The notes under the pieces are model-generated. The model did no database searches, was not told where the DNA came from, and saw only the letters and a list, made by a program, of their open reading frames with translations. Shown here piece after piece: positions 41,059 through 51,732 of a stretch of DNA of 64,000 nt (the stretch's first letter is position 1; each line of letters starts with the position of its first letter). A program made the position numbers and the translations under genes. The DNA is from Anaeramoeba flamelloides (Eukaryota; Metamonada; Anaeramoebidae). The stretch spans positions 10,417,001-10,481,000 of the forward strand of contig JANTQA010000008.1 in the NCBI GenBank assembly GCA_027625915.1. The letters run 5' to 3'.

Positions 41059-41269
41059 AAGAATTTCTGCTTTTTACGATTTTTGATATTATTAGAAAAA
41101 GAGATTCATCGTATTTATTAGCCTTGGTGGATAATAAATTTATTTTTGAGTCTTTAAAAAAATTCCTAAATCATAATTTAGGAATTCAGGCAAATAAAAG
41201 GAATTATAAACTCCTCTGTTATACAATAAAAAAAAAAAAAAAAAAAAAAAAAGAATTTCTGCTTTTTTA
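41059..41269 (+). mobile_element. Retroposed, poly(A)-tailed insert with 17-bp target duplication
   Basis: Direct repeats AAGAATTTCTGCTTTTT at 41059-41075 and 41251-41267 flank about 175 bp that end in about 26 A residues. The whole insert is one open frame (IFDIIRKRDSSYLLAL, then NHNLGIQANKRNYKLL) that enters the poly(A) without a stop codon. This is the signature of LINE-mediated retroposition of an mRNA fragment, or of a short non-autonomous element. The source gene was not identified. Confidence 0.85.
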
Positions 41270-42677
41270 TTTCAACAAAAAATCTTCAACTTTCACAATT
41301 TTTTTGATTAGTTGAGAACTCAACTGTAAATAGACAATCCAAAAAGATTTTTTGAGATAATAAACGCATTGTAAAAAAAATTCGATAAATAATAATTTTT
41401 TTTTTTACTTGTCAAATAAAGAGAATTTTTAAGGTCTAAATATAAATAAAAAAATTGTTCAATTCATATTATTTGAGTTCTGAATTGGTCAAATTCCAAT
41501 TTAGATTCAAATTAGTTTCATTTTATATTATTATTTTTTTTTTTACTCTTTTTTATTATAAATGCTCCTATAAACAATAAAAATATTCTTATTATCTAAT
41601 TGAGATCGAGATTTTATAATTATTTTCAAAACCTGAAAGTTTTAGTAAAATTAACCCAAATTTAAAATTTTTAACACACAAAAATTCAATTTTCTAAAAA
41701 AAAATTCTTTTCTAATAAATCCTAAAAGAAATACCAAATTAGATCCATTCACTAATTGAAATGTTAATAATTGTATAGAAATTACAATAATCACAAAACA
41801 AAAAAAAATAACTATTATTACTATTAAATCAAAGATTTATTGAAAATTTTGGAGAGAGCAAAACAAAAAAAAATCTATTGATAAATTTATTTAAATTCTA
41901 TTCAAAATTATATTGTAGATCAATAGGCTTAATATCATCAACTAATTATTTTTGACTTCATCTATTCTGAAGAACTCAACTTTAACATAATATCAATTCT
42001 TGAAAAAAAAATTTGTTCTAACAAAACAAGTTACATAAAACTAAACATAAAATGAAAAAACAAAAAACATAAATATGAAAAAAATAATTTTCATATTTTT
42101 CAAAAATCAAAATTATTTACAATATGAATGAAATTGTGTTTTGTGGTTTCTTTTAAACGATTTTAACTATGTGGAAAATTTTGAGTTTTAATTTAGTTTA
42201 TTTTTCCCAAAAACTATAAAACCAAAACTGAAAATATTTTTTAAACCTTTTAATGTTTTCCACCAATAGAAGAACTCGATTTTTTTAAAGTTAAATAATA
42301 ATTAAAAAATAACTCTGATAAAATAAGTTTTTTACTTGATAATATTTCCAACACTGATTAAAAAGGCATTAAAAAATTTTTGATTTCACTCAAAAATGGT
42401 TATAAAAGAAAACAAAATTCAAAATATTATAATAATTTTGCACAAAGTTTCTGGATAATCTTTTTGTTCGGTTAATTAATATAAACAATTGGTAAAAAAA
42501 AAAAAAAAAACACAATTTTAATTAAATAATATGTTTAAAAACTTATTTTAATTTTTTCCATGATAAATTAAGATTTCAAATAAAAAAATAATTCAAAATA
42601 AAAATGTAGAATTAAGAAAACAAATAAAAAAAAGAATAAAAGAATAAAACAACAACAACAACATCATGAATAATAAT

Positions 42678-45082
42678 TTATAATAATTCTGATTTTTTTA
42701 CGCCTCTAGGTTCTCTTTCAAGACTAATCATATACCATTCGTCTTCATCGAGTTTACTCATCTCGGATTCAAAAAAAACTTGAACTTGATAGATGCTGTG
42801 GAGGTTGTATTCTTGCATTTGGAATCGTTGTATTTGGCTGATTACGGAGTATAACCGTTTCCTTTTTTCAAAGTTGATTAGGCCGTTTATTGTATCCTTG
42901 GAGCCATCCAAAATAAAAGTAATATCTGTGAGATATAGCCCTATATAGGGGAGTGTGGGTGGCTCAAGAGAATTAATGAGCTCTCTTAACTGTTTCGAAT
43001 TATTGTCGCTTGAGGTAATTTCCTCAATTTCATCAAAAATTTTGACAAAGGATTTTGGCAGCTCTTCTTTGGTATGCTTTAATCTATTTACAGAAGTCTT
43101 CGTCATTGCAGCTATAAGCATAACTAGCCCATCAAAATTTTGAAGTTCATTAAAATGGTCGGCTATTTTAATGACTCTTTTAAAGGCCTTGACACGGTCA
43201 ATTAATTTTTCTGGGGTTATTATTAATTCTACAAAATACCCTGCAATATCTGTGAATTTTTCTGCCAAGTAATGGACATTTCGTGCCTTGTGTCTTAATT
43301 TGGAATTTGACCATGCGCCAGATACCAGCTCAGAGGAATGGACCTTTTTGAAAGTTTCAAAGGTAAAAAGTGTTAATTGCCTTGCAAATTCTTCTTCGTC
43401 AAGTTGATCAAGCGTAAAACTTTTTTGGAAGATATTTTTTGGTACCTTTGGTTGTGGTGGATCTTTAAAATGTCTTTCAATGTTTTGCTTTTGCTTATTT
43501 TTTAATTTTTCTAAATACGATTTTAAAATATTTGCTGATTTTGGATTATCTAATACCACTATATTGTCTATAAAATTCTCAATCGCTCTTTTAACGTGGC
43601 TTGGTATCTCGTCCCACAGGGTTTTGATCCAAGTTAGTAATACAGAAGTCACTCTAAGTTTAATAACTAATTGTGCTTTTTTTGGAATAACCAATTTTTT
43701 TCTAACATTTTTTTTTTCTTTTTTTTTCTTTTTTTCTTTCTTCTTTCCTTTTTCTTCATTATTTTCATTTTCATTTTTAGTTTCTTCTTTCGCTTCATTA
43801 TGTTCATTTTCTTTATTCTCATTTTCATTTTGAGTTTCATTTTCTTTTTTTTCCTTGATATTTTGATTTTCTTTGATATTTTTATTTTCATTTTCATTTT
43901 TTTCCTTTTCATCTTTATCTTTATTTTCTTTCTCAATTTCATTTTTTTCATTTCTTATTTTAGTTTCTTCTTTCTCTTTATCATTTTCATTATTCTTCTT
44001 CATTCTCTTCTTCTTCTTCTTCTTCTTCTTTTTCTTCTTCTTCTTCTTCCTTTTCTTCTTCTTCTTCTTTTTCTTCTTGCCTCTTCTTCCCTCTTCAATA
44101 AAATTTGGAACATTATAACGTTGAATTAATTTTAGTAAGAAATGCTCTGGTGTCATAAAGGAGCGATAAGTCATTAAAAAGGCTTTGACGTATTCCCCGT
44201 CACCCCCTTTATCAAAACATAATCTTTCGATTAGTTTGTTAATATTTGCTTGAAGTATTGTATTCAACATATTTTTATTTGGTGAAATTCCTGTATTAAT
44301 TAACTCTTGATCCAATTTAATATTATTTTCGCTGTCTTCTGGTTCATCCCAAATTAAAACATCGTCTTCCGGTAAGGTCAAACCAATTCCTTCTTGATCT
44401 TCTTCCAATTGTCTTTGATGGTCTTCATCTTCATCTTCCCCTACTTTTTTTAAAGATTGTTTCTCTGGTTGTAATTGGTTTTTAATTAAATCTTTATTTC
44501 CATTGCCTTCTAATTGGTTCCATAATTTAGTGGTGTCCTTTATTGATAATCTTAATATGGATTTAAGTGGTGAATCGGAATTCAGGTTAACAAATAAATT
44601 TTGGTTATATTTAATACCGGTCTCCTTTTCAATAATTTTGACAATTTTTTTTTTTTTTTCGTTTTCTGAATAATAATGCATTATAAATTGAAGTAATTCT
44701 TCATTTCTTGTCAAAGTGGGTGATTCAATCGTTCTATTTTTATATAGTTTGGAATATGAAATTACTCCACTGATTGGTTGCAATTGTTCTCTCATTTGAA
44801 GAAGCTTTGGATACTTTTTTAATAATTGTGGTATCCAATTTTCTTTTGTCCCTCTGAAATTTGGATTTCTCTTCAACTTCGTTTTTTTCTCTTTTTGCTG
44901 TGTATAAATTATTTTTAATTTTTCATTTTCTTTTTGTGTTTTTGATAATTTTTCTTTCAATTCTTCGATTTGTTCTTTGGGTATAAAGATTTTTTTTTGA
45001 ATTTGTTGTTCGATTTGGTTTCTTGAATGAATTAATTCTTCAAGTTTATTCTTTTGTCTTTCATATCTTTTTTGATAATTTT
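42678..45082 (-). CDS. Ras guanine-nucleotide exchange factor (5' end missing)
   Basis: Activates Ras-family GTPases by GDP release. One large exon encodes about 800 residues ending in TAA. It begins after a probable AG acceptor at 45083, with no in-frame ATG, so at least one 5' exon is missing. In order: a coiled coil (first 70 residues), a Glu/Asp-rich linker, the REM domain (starts near NMLNTILQANINKLIERL, LMTYRSFMTPEHFL), then the CDC25 catalytic domain over the last 245 residues (LDEEEFARQLTLF, GAWSNSKLRHKARN, ADHFNELQNFDGLVML, PYIGLYLTDITFILDG). All helix blocks of the catalytic domain are present. An insert of about 134 residues made of poly-Lys then Lys/Glu/Asn repeats splits the REM domain; the REM fold resumes at RVTSVLLTWIKTLW. 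The target GTPase cannot be told from sequence. Confidence 0.93.
43985..44096. repeat. (AAG)n-type repeat within RasGEF coding sequence
   Basis: A TTC/TTCTTT tract on the plus strand that encodes about 30 nearly uninterrupted lysines in the RasGEF. It continues as an impure Lys/Glu/Asn repeat to about 43690. Confidence 0.93.
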
Positions 45083-45484
45083 CTTTTTTTAAAATTTGAA
45101 AAATTTATAAAATTGAAAAAGGTAGAAACAAATAAATAAATAAAAAGAAAGAGAGAGATAAATATTGAAATTTGTTCTTGAGATTTTGATTTGTGATACA
45201 TTATATTTTTGAAATTTAATAATTATTGAATATAAATGTTCACAAAAGATTTGAATATGAATTAAATTGAAAAAAAACATTTTCATATGAATTTTTTTTT
45301 TTTTTTTTGTTTTTTTTATTGTTATTTTTTACTCTATTTTATTTCTTGATTTTCTTACTCTTTTTCTTGTCTTTGTTTAAAAAAACAATTTTTTTTTTAT
45401 TATTTTTTCAAGAAAAGTTATCCAATGAGCTATAATTTTGCATACATTATAGCTAGGATAAAAAAATCTAAATTATGCAGTGTT

Positions 45485-46085
45485 TAAGAAAGTACCGTCA
45501 AGTGTCGTAGAGTGCCGTCAAGTGCCTAGGTTTTTTTTAATTTTTGGAATGTAAAGAAAATTAAATAAATTTTCTTTACATTTCAAAAAGTAAAAAAAAC
45601 CTAACGGTGATTTTCCAGAATTAAAAAGAATGGAGAAAAATCTTAGATTTTACTCAATTCTTTTGAAATTCTGGAAAAGCTAACTGCGGTTTTCTTGGAG
45701 TTTTCTGTTTTATTTGTAAAGTGTTCTAGGTTTTTTTGAGGTTTTCTATTTTGTTTGTGAAGTGTTCTGGGTTTTTTTGAGGTTTTATATTTTATTTGTG
45801 AGGTGTTCTAGGTTTTTTTTACTTTAGAAATAAACCGAAAATTTATTAAAATTTTCGGTTTATTTCTAAAGTAAAAAAAACCTAACAAAAATCTATTGAT
45901 TTTCCAAATAAATAGAAAACTCAAAAAAACCTTACGAAAATCTATCGATTTTACAAATAAACAGTAAGCTCAAGAAAACCTAACGGAAAGTGCCTAGGTT
46001 TTTTTTAATTTTAGAAATAAAAAGAAAATTTCAAAAATTTTCGGTTAATTTCTCAAATTAAAAAAAACCTAACCGCAAACAGGAG
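45485..46085. repeat. Family B fold-back mosaic (cluster 5)
   Basis: Head GTCAAGTGTCGTAGAGTGCC at about 45499, then hairpin modules at 45536-45602, 45612-45680, 45809-45884 and 45996-46070. The third is perfect: 36-bp arms (45809-45844 and 45849-45884) around a 4-nt loop. It lies upstream of the recovered RasGEF exon and may be within an intron of that gene. Confidence 0.88.
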
Positions 46086-46294
46086 GTAATTTTGTAAAAT
46101 CACCTCTCTTCAATTATTAAAAAAATAATATTAACTTTTTTTCAATTAAAGTTTTCCAGTTTAATTAAGCAAATAGAACAAATTCTATTAGTTTTATCCA
46201 ATATTCTTCTCAAAATAAATTTTTAATTTGTAGATCATAATAAACTATTTTTCAGTCAAAGGGTCCCAATTGTAATGGTGTAATACATGTGTTT

Positions 46295-46930
46295 AAAGTG
46301 TTTGCATAGATATTAGAAGAAAAATTTTATTTCGGAAATTTTCAAAATTGAAATCATTTTTTCACATTTTTACACATTTTTGTTTTTTTTTTTTTTTTCA
46401 ATTTTTTTTGATACACATTCAGTTGCAAAAAAATTTTTTATTGCAAGATCAATAGTCACTTGGTAAAAATGTGTTATTCTAAGTTTATTGAAACCAGAAA
46501 TGATTGTTGAGAAATCATATAGATTTCTATTGCAATTCTATTCGATCTTTGATCTTGATATTTGTTTAATAAATGCGAAAAATTTTCACTTCATTTTCAT
46601 TTCCTTTTTCAAATAGAGACCACAAATACCAACCTACTTCGTTTGGGGACTTGATTTCTAAAAGAAAAGTATGGAAAATGAAGTGAAAATTGTTTCATAT
46701 TTATTATTCAAATACCAGTAGAAGTTCAAAAAGAACATCGTTGTTTTTCTCAATGAAGCCCTAAGAATTTGAGTTTTGAAATTTTTAAGAAAATTTATTG
46801 ATTAATTAGTTTTCTTTCAGACATATATCAACAATTCTTTGATGTATATTATTCTGTTTATTTCTTATTTGTTCTTCAAAGGTCAATTATATAAAATAAT
46901 TGATATTTGAAAAAAACGTTGTTTGTCACC
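46295..46930. repeat. Family G dispersed repeat (copy 2, inverted)
   Basis: Reverse-complement match to 14780-15430. Contains a small palindrome, about 46583-46694, bounded by AAAATTTTCACTTCATTTTC and its mirror. Confidence 0.6.
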
Positions 46931-48414
46931 TTTGACTGAAACAGAGTTTAATTTTTTCTAATTTTATCAAATTTTTCATTTTTTTGTTTTTCTTTTTGCT
47001 TTTTTTTTTTTTCTTTTTTTCTTAAGTCAATTCGAAAAACAATCATTGAAAAACCAATTAACTTTAAGAAAATTGAAGCTATGTAATTTCTTTTAAAAAG
47101 AATATAATATTTACTATAAAAAATCTTTTTGTTAACAATTTTAATTTTCTAAAATAAAGTTTTGAAATTTTGTATGAGATGTTCTATTGATGTGGGCCCA
47201 AATTTTTTTTCACCTTTTAAACTATTTTTCAATAATGTTGTATCACCTTATAAGTTTATTGGAAGTTGAATTTTGGAGATTTTTATTGCATATTCTTATC
47301 AAAATAAATTTTCAATTTTTTGATCAGAATAATTTTTTCTAATTTTTTCAAATTCTTATTTTTCCTTTTTTAAATTTTTGTTTTTCTTTTATTTTTTTTT
47401 TTCTGATTCTTTTTTTTGAAAAAAAATATTCTATTTCTTTTTTTTTTTTTCTTTAAACTATGTATAGTTTAAAAAAAAAAAATAGATCTTGAAAAAAAAC
47501 AATAAAAATTAAGAAAATTGAGATTCTGTAATTTCTTTTAAAATGAAGTTAATATTTATTTACAAAAAATCTTCGTGTTAATCTTTTTTTCAGTAAAAGT
47601 TCAGTTTATAAAAAATCTGTAATGCTCATTTCAAAAAAATTGACTCACTTTTTTTTAGTTTTTGATTTTATTTTTTAAAATATCAGGCTTTTTATATGGA
47701 TTTTAATATAATTAAAAAGAGAATTATTAAAAAGATTTAATTACTAGTTGTCATTAATTACTATAGAATCAAAAAAAAAAATCAATTTATTATTTCAAGA
47801 GAGTCACAATTTTTGAAATATAGTTTATTTTTGGAAAATATATAGTTCGTTAAGGTATTTCTTTTATGAATACTAACTCTAATCCGAAATTTATTATTTC
47901 TCTTATTTCCAAACAATCTTATATTGGCTGATTAAAAAAAAATTGAATTTTTCATTTTTTTCTTGCCCCTTTCGGTGGAATGGAATTTATATTTTAAAAC
48001 CCAAATTTATCTTGCAACTTGTATTAAAAAAATTTTGTCTTTAATTTCAATTTAAATCAGCAGCTGATCTATTGATTTAATTTCAATAAAGTAACAAGTG
48101 CCTCTTTTTAATAATTCTTAATCACCTCATGTTAACTCTTCCAAAATATTAAAAAAATTGGAGCAGATCAATAATCTTATTTTCCCAATAATTTTTTTTT
48201 TTTTTTTTTAATTATAATTTGTACTCTAAATAAAAGTTTTCAATTCAAAGAATTATTTATTTAATTTAAATAAACCAATATTTTAAAAGATTCAGTTTCT
48301 TTAGATTTCTGTGATTTCTGTGGTTTCTGAAATTCCTGTGTTATTTGGTGATTTTTGTGATTTCTGTGATTTCTATTTGAATTGTTTTTTACTGGTTTTT
48401 AAATGAAAAAGTGA
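46931..48414. other. Poly(T)-rich spacer with minisatellite
   Basis: No gene seen. Long T tracts and a diverged TTTCTGTGA minisatellite at 48304-48390. Any missing 5' exon of the RasGEF or 3' exon of the CAP-Gly gene could lie in this stretch but was not recognised. Confidence 0.45.
48304..48390. repeat. TTTCTGTGA minisatellite (diverged)
   Basis: About eight imperfect 9-bp units TTTCTGTGA/G. The same unit recurs on either strand near 48790-48865, 60261-60336 and 60560-60620. Confidence 0.8.
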
Positions 48415-49700
48415 CAAAAATTTTCACTTCATTTTCTTTTTCATCTTCTTTTTTTCCACAACTTAAGTTTTCAAAAACATGAATTGAAATCGGTGATCTC
48501 TTTTTCCTTGACAAGTCTCCTTTATTATTAGTATTGGTATGTTCTGATCCAATCAACTGTAAATTCTAAATGAATAGAATATTCCAGAATTGAAAAAAAA
48601 AAAAAAAGATAATGAGATAAAATCGATTATCCCTTTTAAATTTCAAGTGACAGCATCAGCCTCTTTAGTTTTTTAAAAGTGGAACAAGAAATATCATATT
48701 TTTCATTCACACATCAATAGCCTGAAAAAATTCTTTTAAAATATTTTTTTGTTAATTGTTATATGTATGTATCAATATTTCTATTATAATTTCTGTGATT
48801 GTGCTGTTTATGTGGATTATGTACTTTGTGTACTTTGTGTAATTTCTGTGTGTTCTGTGATTAATTATTTAAATTGTTTTTTTATTAATCTCTTTTAATT
48901 TTTCACAAAGGAAATAAAATAAAATTTTCCGAATTTTCTTTGAAAAAAATTGGCGATAGACATTTTGAAAAAAGATTTATCAACAAATTTTAAAAAGTAT
49001 CTTTAAAATATTTGAAAAATGTTCATAGACCTATTTTTAGGGCTCTATTAAAAACTTTTTTGAAAATGACGGTTAACAGTACAATTATAGTTTGTTCAAT
49101 AACCCTTGTTGAATAAAATCAATACTTTTTTTCAGACTTTAACTGTTGATTTTGAAAATTTTTGTTTACAAGTGTTGTTTTTCAACTTTTTTTAGTTGTT
49201 TTGAAATTTTTTAAATCGTGTTTTAGTTTTTTAATTGTTGTTAAAATTTAATGTTTTCAGGAATGTATTTATTTGTGCAAAAAAAAAGCTTAACTTAAAA
49301 ATAATACCAACATTCTACAAGTTAGAAATGAAAATATTTATTTTTAAAGACCCCCAAAATATATTTTTTCTTCTAATTGAACAAAAAACCTAAAGATCTT
49401 CATATAATCAATGAGAAATGATATTTCTAGAGATTTAATTATCTCACATTATAAAACTTTTTGAAATAGAAATTGATTTTGAAAGAATTTGAATACTGAT
49501 ATTTGAAATTTAAATGAGATAAAATTTCAGCTGATTATCTTTTTTTTTCAATTCTGGAATATTGCTTCATTTAGGATTCATCTTCAACCCTCAGTATCAC
49601 AAAAAAGAACCACTCAAACAAAGTTCACCAATTTTATTAGATGATTTAAAAGCAATTGGCTAAAGTAAAAAATGGGAAATGAAGTGAAAATTTTTTTCCC
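48415..49700. mobile_element. Family K TIR element, about 1.3 kb
   Basis: Termini AAAATTTTCACTTCATTT (left) and its reverse complement near 49677-49695 (right). Deeper mirrored blocks include ATATTCCAGAATTG near 48578 and CAATTCTGGAATAT near 49549. The interior is AT-rich, without an open frame. Confidence 0.65.
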
Positions 49701-49717
49701 ATTGATTCTTTAAATAT

Positions 49718-50124
49718 AGATTTGCAAATTTGATTTCAAAATTTTTCAAGTTTTTTTGATAAAATTGTGATTTTTTATTATTTATCATGATACTTTCCCA
49801 GGTAGTGGCCCAGTATTCAAGAAACTTGATAGAATATTTGAGATTTTAAATGGCAACAAATTTCATTTAATTAACCATTGGAGAAGTTTGGGTTTGTTTG
49901 TTTTAATTTTGGAAAAAGTATTTTCAATTTTCCAATTTCTTTTTCTGATCCAAACCAATTCTATTCTTTTTTTAAATACAAAAGAATGTTACTAAATACC
50001 TCAAATATTCTATCAAGTTTCTTGAATACTGGGCCACTACCTGGGAAAGTATCATGATAAATAATAAAAAATCACAATTTTATCAAAAAAACTTGAAAAA
50101 TTTTGAAATCAAATTTGCAAATCT
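49718..50124. mobile_element. Family A MITE (copy 2)
   Basis: 407 bp. Arms 49718-49842 and 50000-50124 are 125-bp reverse complements, essentially perfect, carrying CCAGGTAGTGGCCCAGTA and its mirror. The centre shares AAAATACAAAAGAATGTTAC-like sequence with copy 1 at 31160. Arm identity suggests recent origin or gene conversion. Confidence 0.93.
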
Positions 50125-50707
50125 GGAGACCAGCAAAACAGTTTTTTCGATAAAATTGTGCATATTTTTCGTTTTTTTACCTAACAAAACGAAAGATTTG
50201 GTTGTCGTGGATTTGGGTGATGAGTTTGTTTAAATTTTGGTCGAATTAGATCTTTTTTATTAGGCGATTGGAATTGAAGGTTGTAGAAAAATACTTTGAT
50301 AATATGATCTATAGTAAATTTCATTTTACTTGGAAAGTATAGTTAAACTGGACTGTATTTTTTTATTAAACACAAAATAAAAATCTAAAAAACCACTGTT
50401 TGATAAAAAAAGAAAACTTTCAAAAAAAAAAACCAACAGTTATTTCAAAAACACAATACTAATAATTTTCAAAAACACAAACAAAAATGGCAACACGAGT
50501 TATTGAACAAACTTTCTTGTGAATAAATTACCTTTCTTTTGAAGATTCTTATATTTTTATTCAAAAGACTAAAGTTAACTTTAAAACAAATATAAAGAGT
50601 GATCAAGTAAGTTAAGAGAAGAAGAAAACTAAAAAAGAAAGAGAGAGGGAGAAAAAAAAAAAAAAAAAAAACAAGAAACAATAAACAAGAAACAAGCAAA
50701 TATTTAC

Positions 50708-51732
50708 TATTCATTATTTCAATCACAGACTTCAACTCTTCTAATTCAAATTGAATTGAGTTTTTTTTTTTCAAGAGGAATTGGATCTTTTCTTTTTGCT
50801 TTTGTAAAGATTTTTGTAATTGCGACTTTTCTTTGAAATGTTGATTGGTTTTTGTTCGAAAAATTTGGCTCTCTAAACCTTCATTTAATTTGTTGATTTC
50901 GTTTAAGATAACTTTGGACTCAATTTCAAGGCGAGATTTTGTTTGTAAAAGTATTTTGAATTGGCTTAATTTTTCTCTTTCTGCCTTTCTTTTCAAATGA
51001 AGCTCGAGCAATTGTTCACCCTTTTTGCCTTTTGACTTTAGAACATTTTTTAATCCTTCAATTTTTTCAATTTTGATCTTTCGATCCTCATTTAGTCGAT
51101 TGACAATTCTTGAATGCAGTTTCATCCTACTACGCAACTTTGGATTTGACAAACTCAAATATGACGATGGTAATTGCTCAATGTTGTTTTCCTGTTTATT
51201 TTGGGTGTTGTTGATCGGATCAACTACACTTGATCTGACAAAGACGCCATGGCTTGGTTTACATTCAAAATACTTGACAAAAGATACAGATCCTGAATTT
51301 CTTCCAACTAAAAAGAGCCGAAATAATTATTTCATTGAAGTTTGTTGATTTTGGTGTATTTGTTTGGACAAACGAAGAACAAAAAAAAAATAAAAAAAAA
51401 ATAAGAAAGAAGAGGTGATCGTAAGTTTATTAGGTTGTATAGAAAAGAAAAAAATTGGACTAGATTTTCAAATTGAACATTTTTATAAAAACAATTTTTG
51501 TTGTACGATTACTAAATGTGTTTTAAAAAAGAATAAAGGTTTTTTCTTTTTCCGATTTAGTCCATTATTATTTTTGTTTTTTTTTGTTTTTTTTTTATAA
51601 ATAAACAATACCTGGCTCATCAAGTTCAATCCCAACCCAAACACCTGGCGAAAATTGTGTCTTTCCATAAAATTTGATAGTTCCAGGAACATTATTGTAC
51701 TTACACCTGGAATTAACTTTAATATGAGACAT
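50708..51732 (-). CDS. CAP-Gly and coiled-coil protein (3' end open)
   Basis: Predicted microtubule plus-end or EB1/tubulin-tail binding protein. Exon 1 is 51732-51612 and exon 2 is 51307-50708; the G/TT junction restores Val41. The CAP-Gly domain fills residues 1-70: GTIKFYGKTQFSPGVWVGIELDEP, shown here in two parts as GTIKFYGKTQF and SPGVWVGIELDEP, then GRNSGSVSF, YFECKPSHGVFVR. The hallmark GKNDG is GRNSG here (42-46), with Lys to Arg and Asp to Ser. Residues about 95-240 form a Lys/Glu-rich coiled coil, a likely dimerisation segment. Exon 2 ends at a GTAAAT donor in mid-codon. The next exon is unresolved; 50557-50510 is one possibility. It is shorter than CLIP or dynactin and lacks their further domains in what can be seen. 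Confidence 0.88.

Larger units (their letters stand above)
38333..42677. other. Very AT-rich intergenic region
   Basis: Contains family F copy 2 (38505-39190), a T26 run near 39911-39936 and the retroposed insert at 41059-41269. A short ATG-led patch at 40409 (MSISEKNNEKNGNKQ) ends at a possible donor, but no partner was found. Nothing else is supported. Confidence 0.5.

Noticed and set aside
43480-44129. Long Phe/Ser- and Lys/Met-rich frames opposite and beside the RasGEF
   Set aside because: Shadows of the Lys/Glu repeat in other frames; the RasGEF frame carries the conserved domain.
45089-45286. Candidate first exon for the RasGEF (hydrophobic 65-codon frame with an ATG)
   Set aside because: Hydrophobic, low-complexity and without a good donor in the right phase; more likely intron sequence before the acceptor at 45083.
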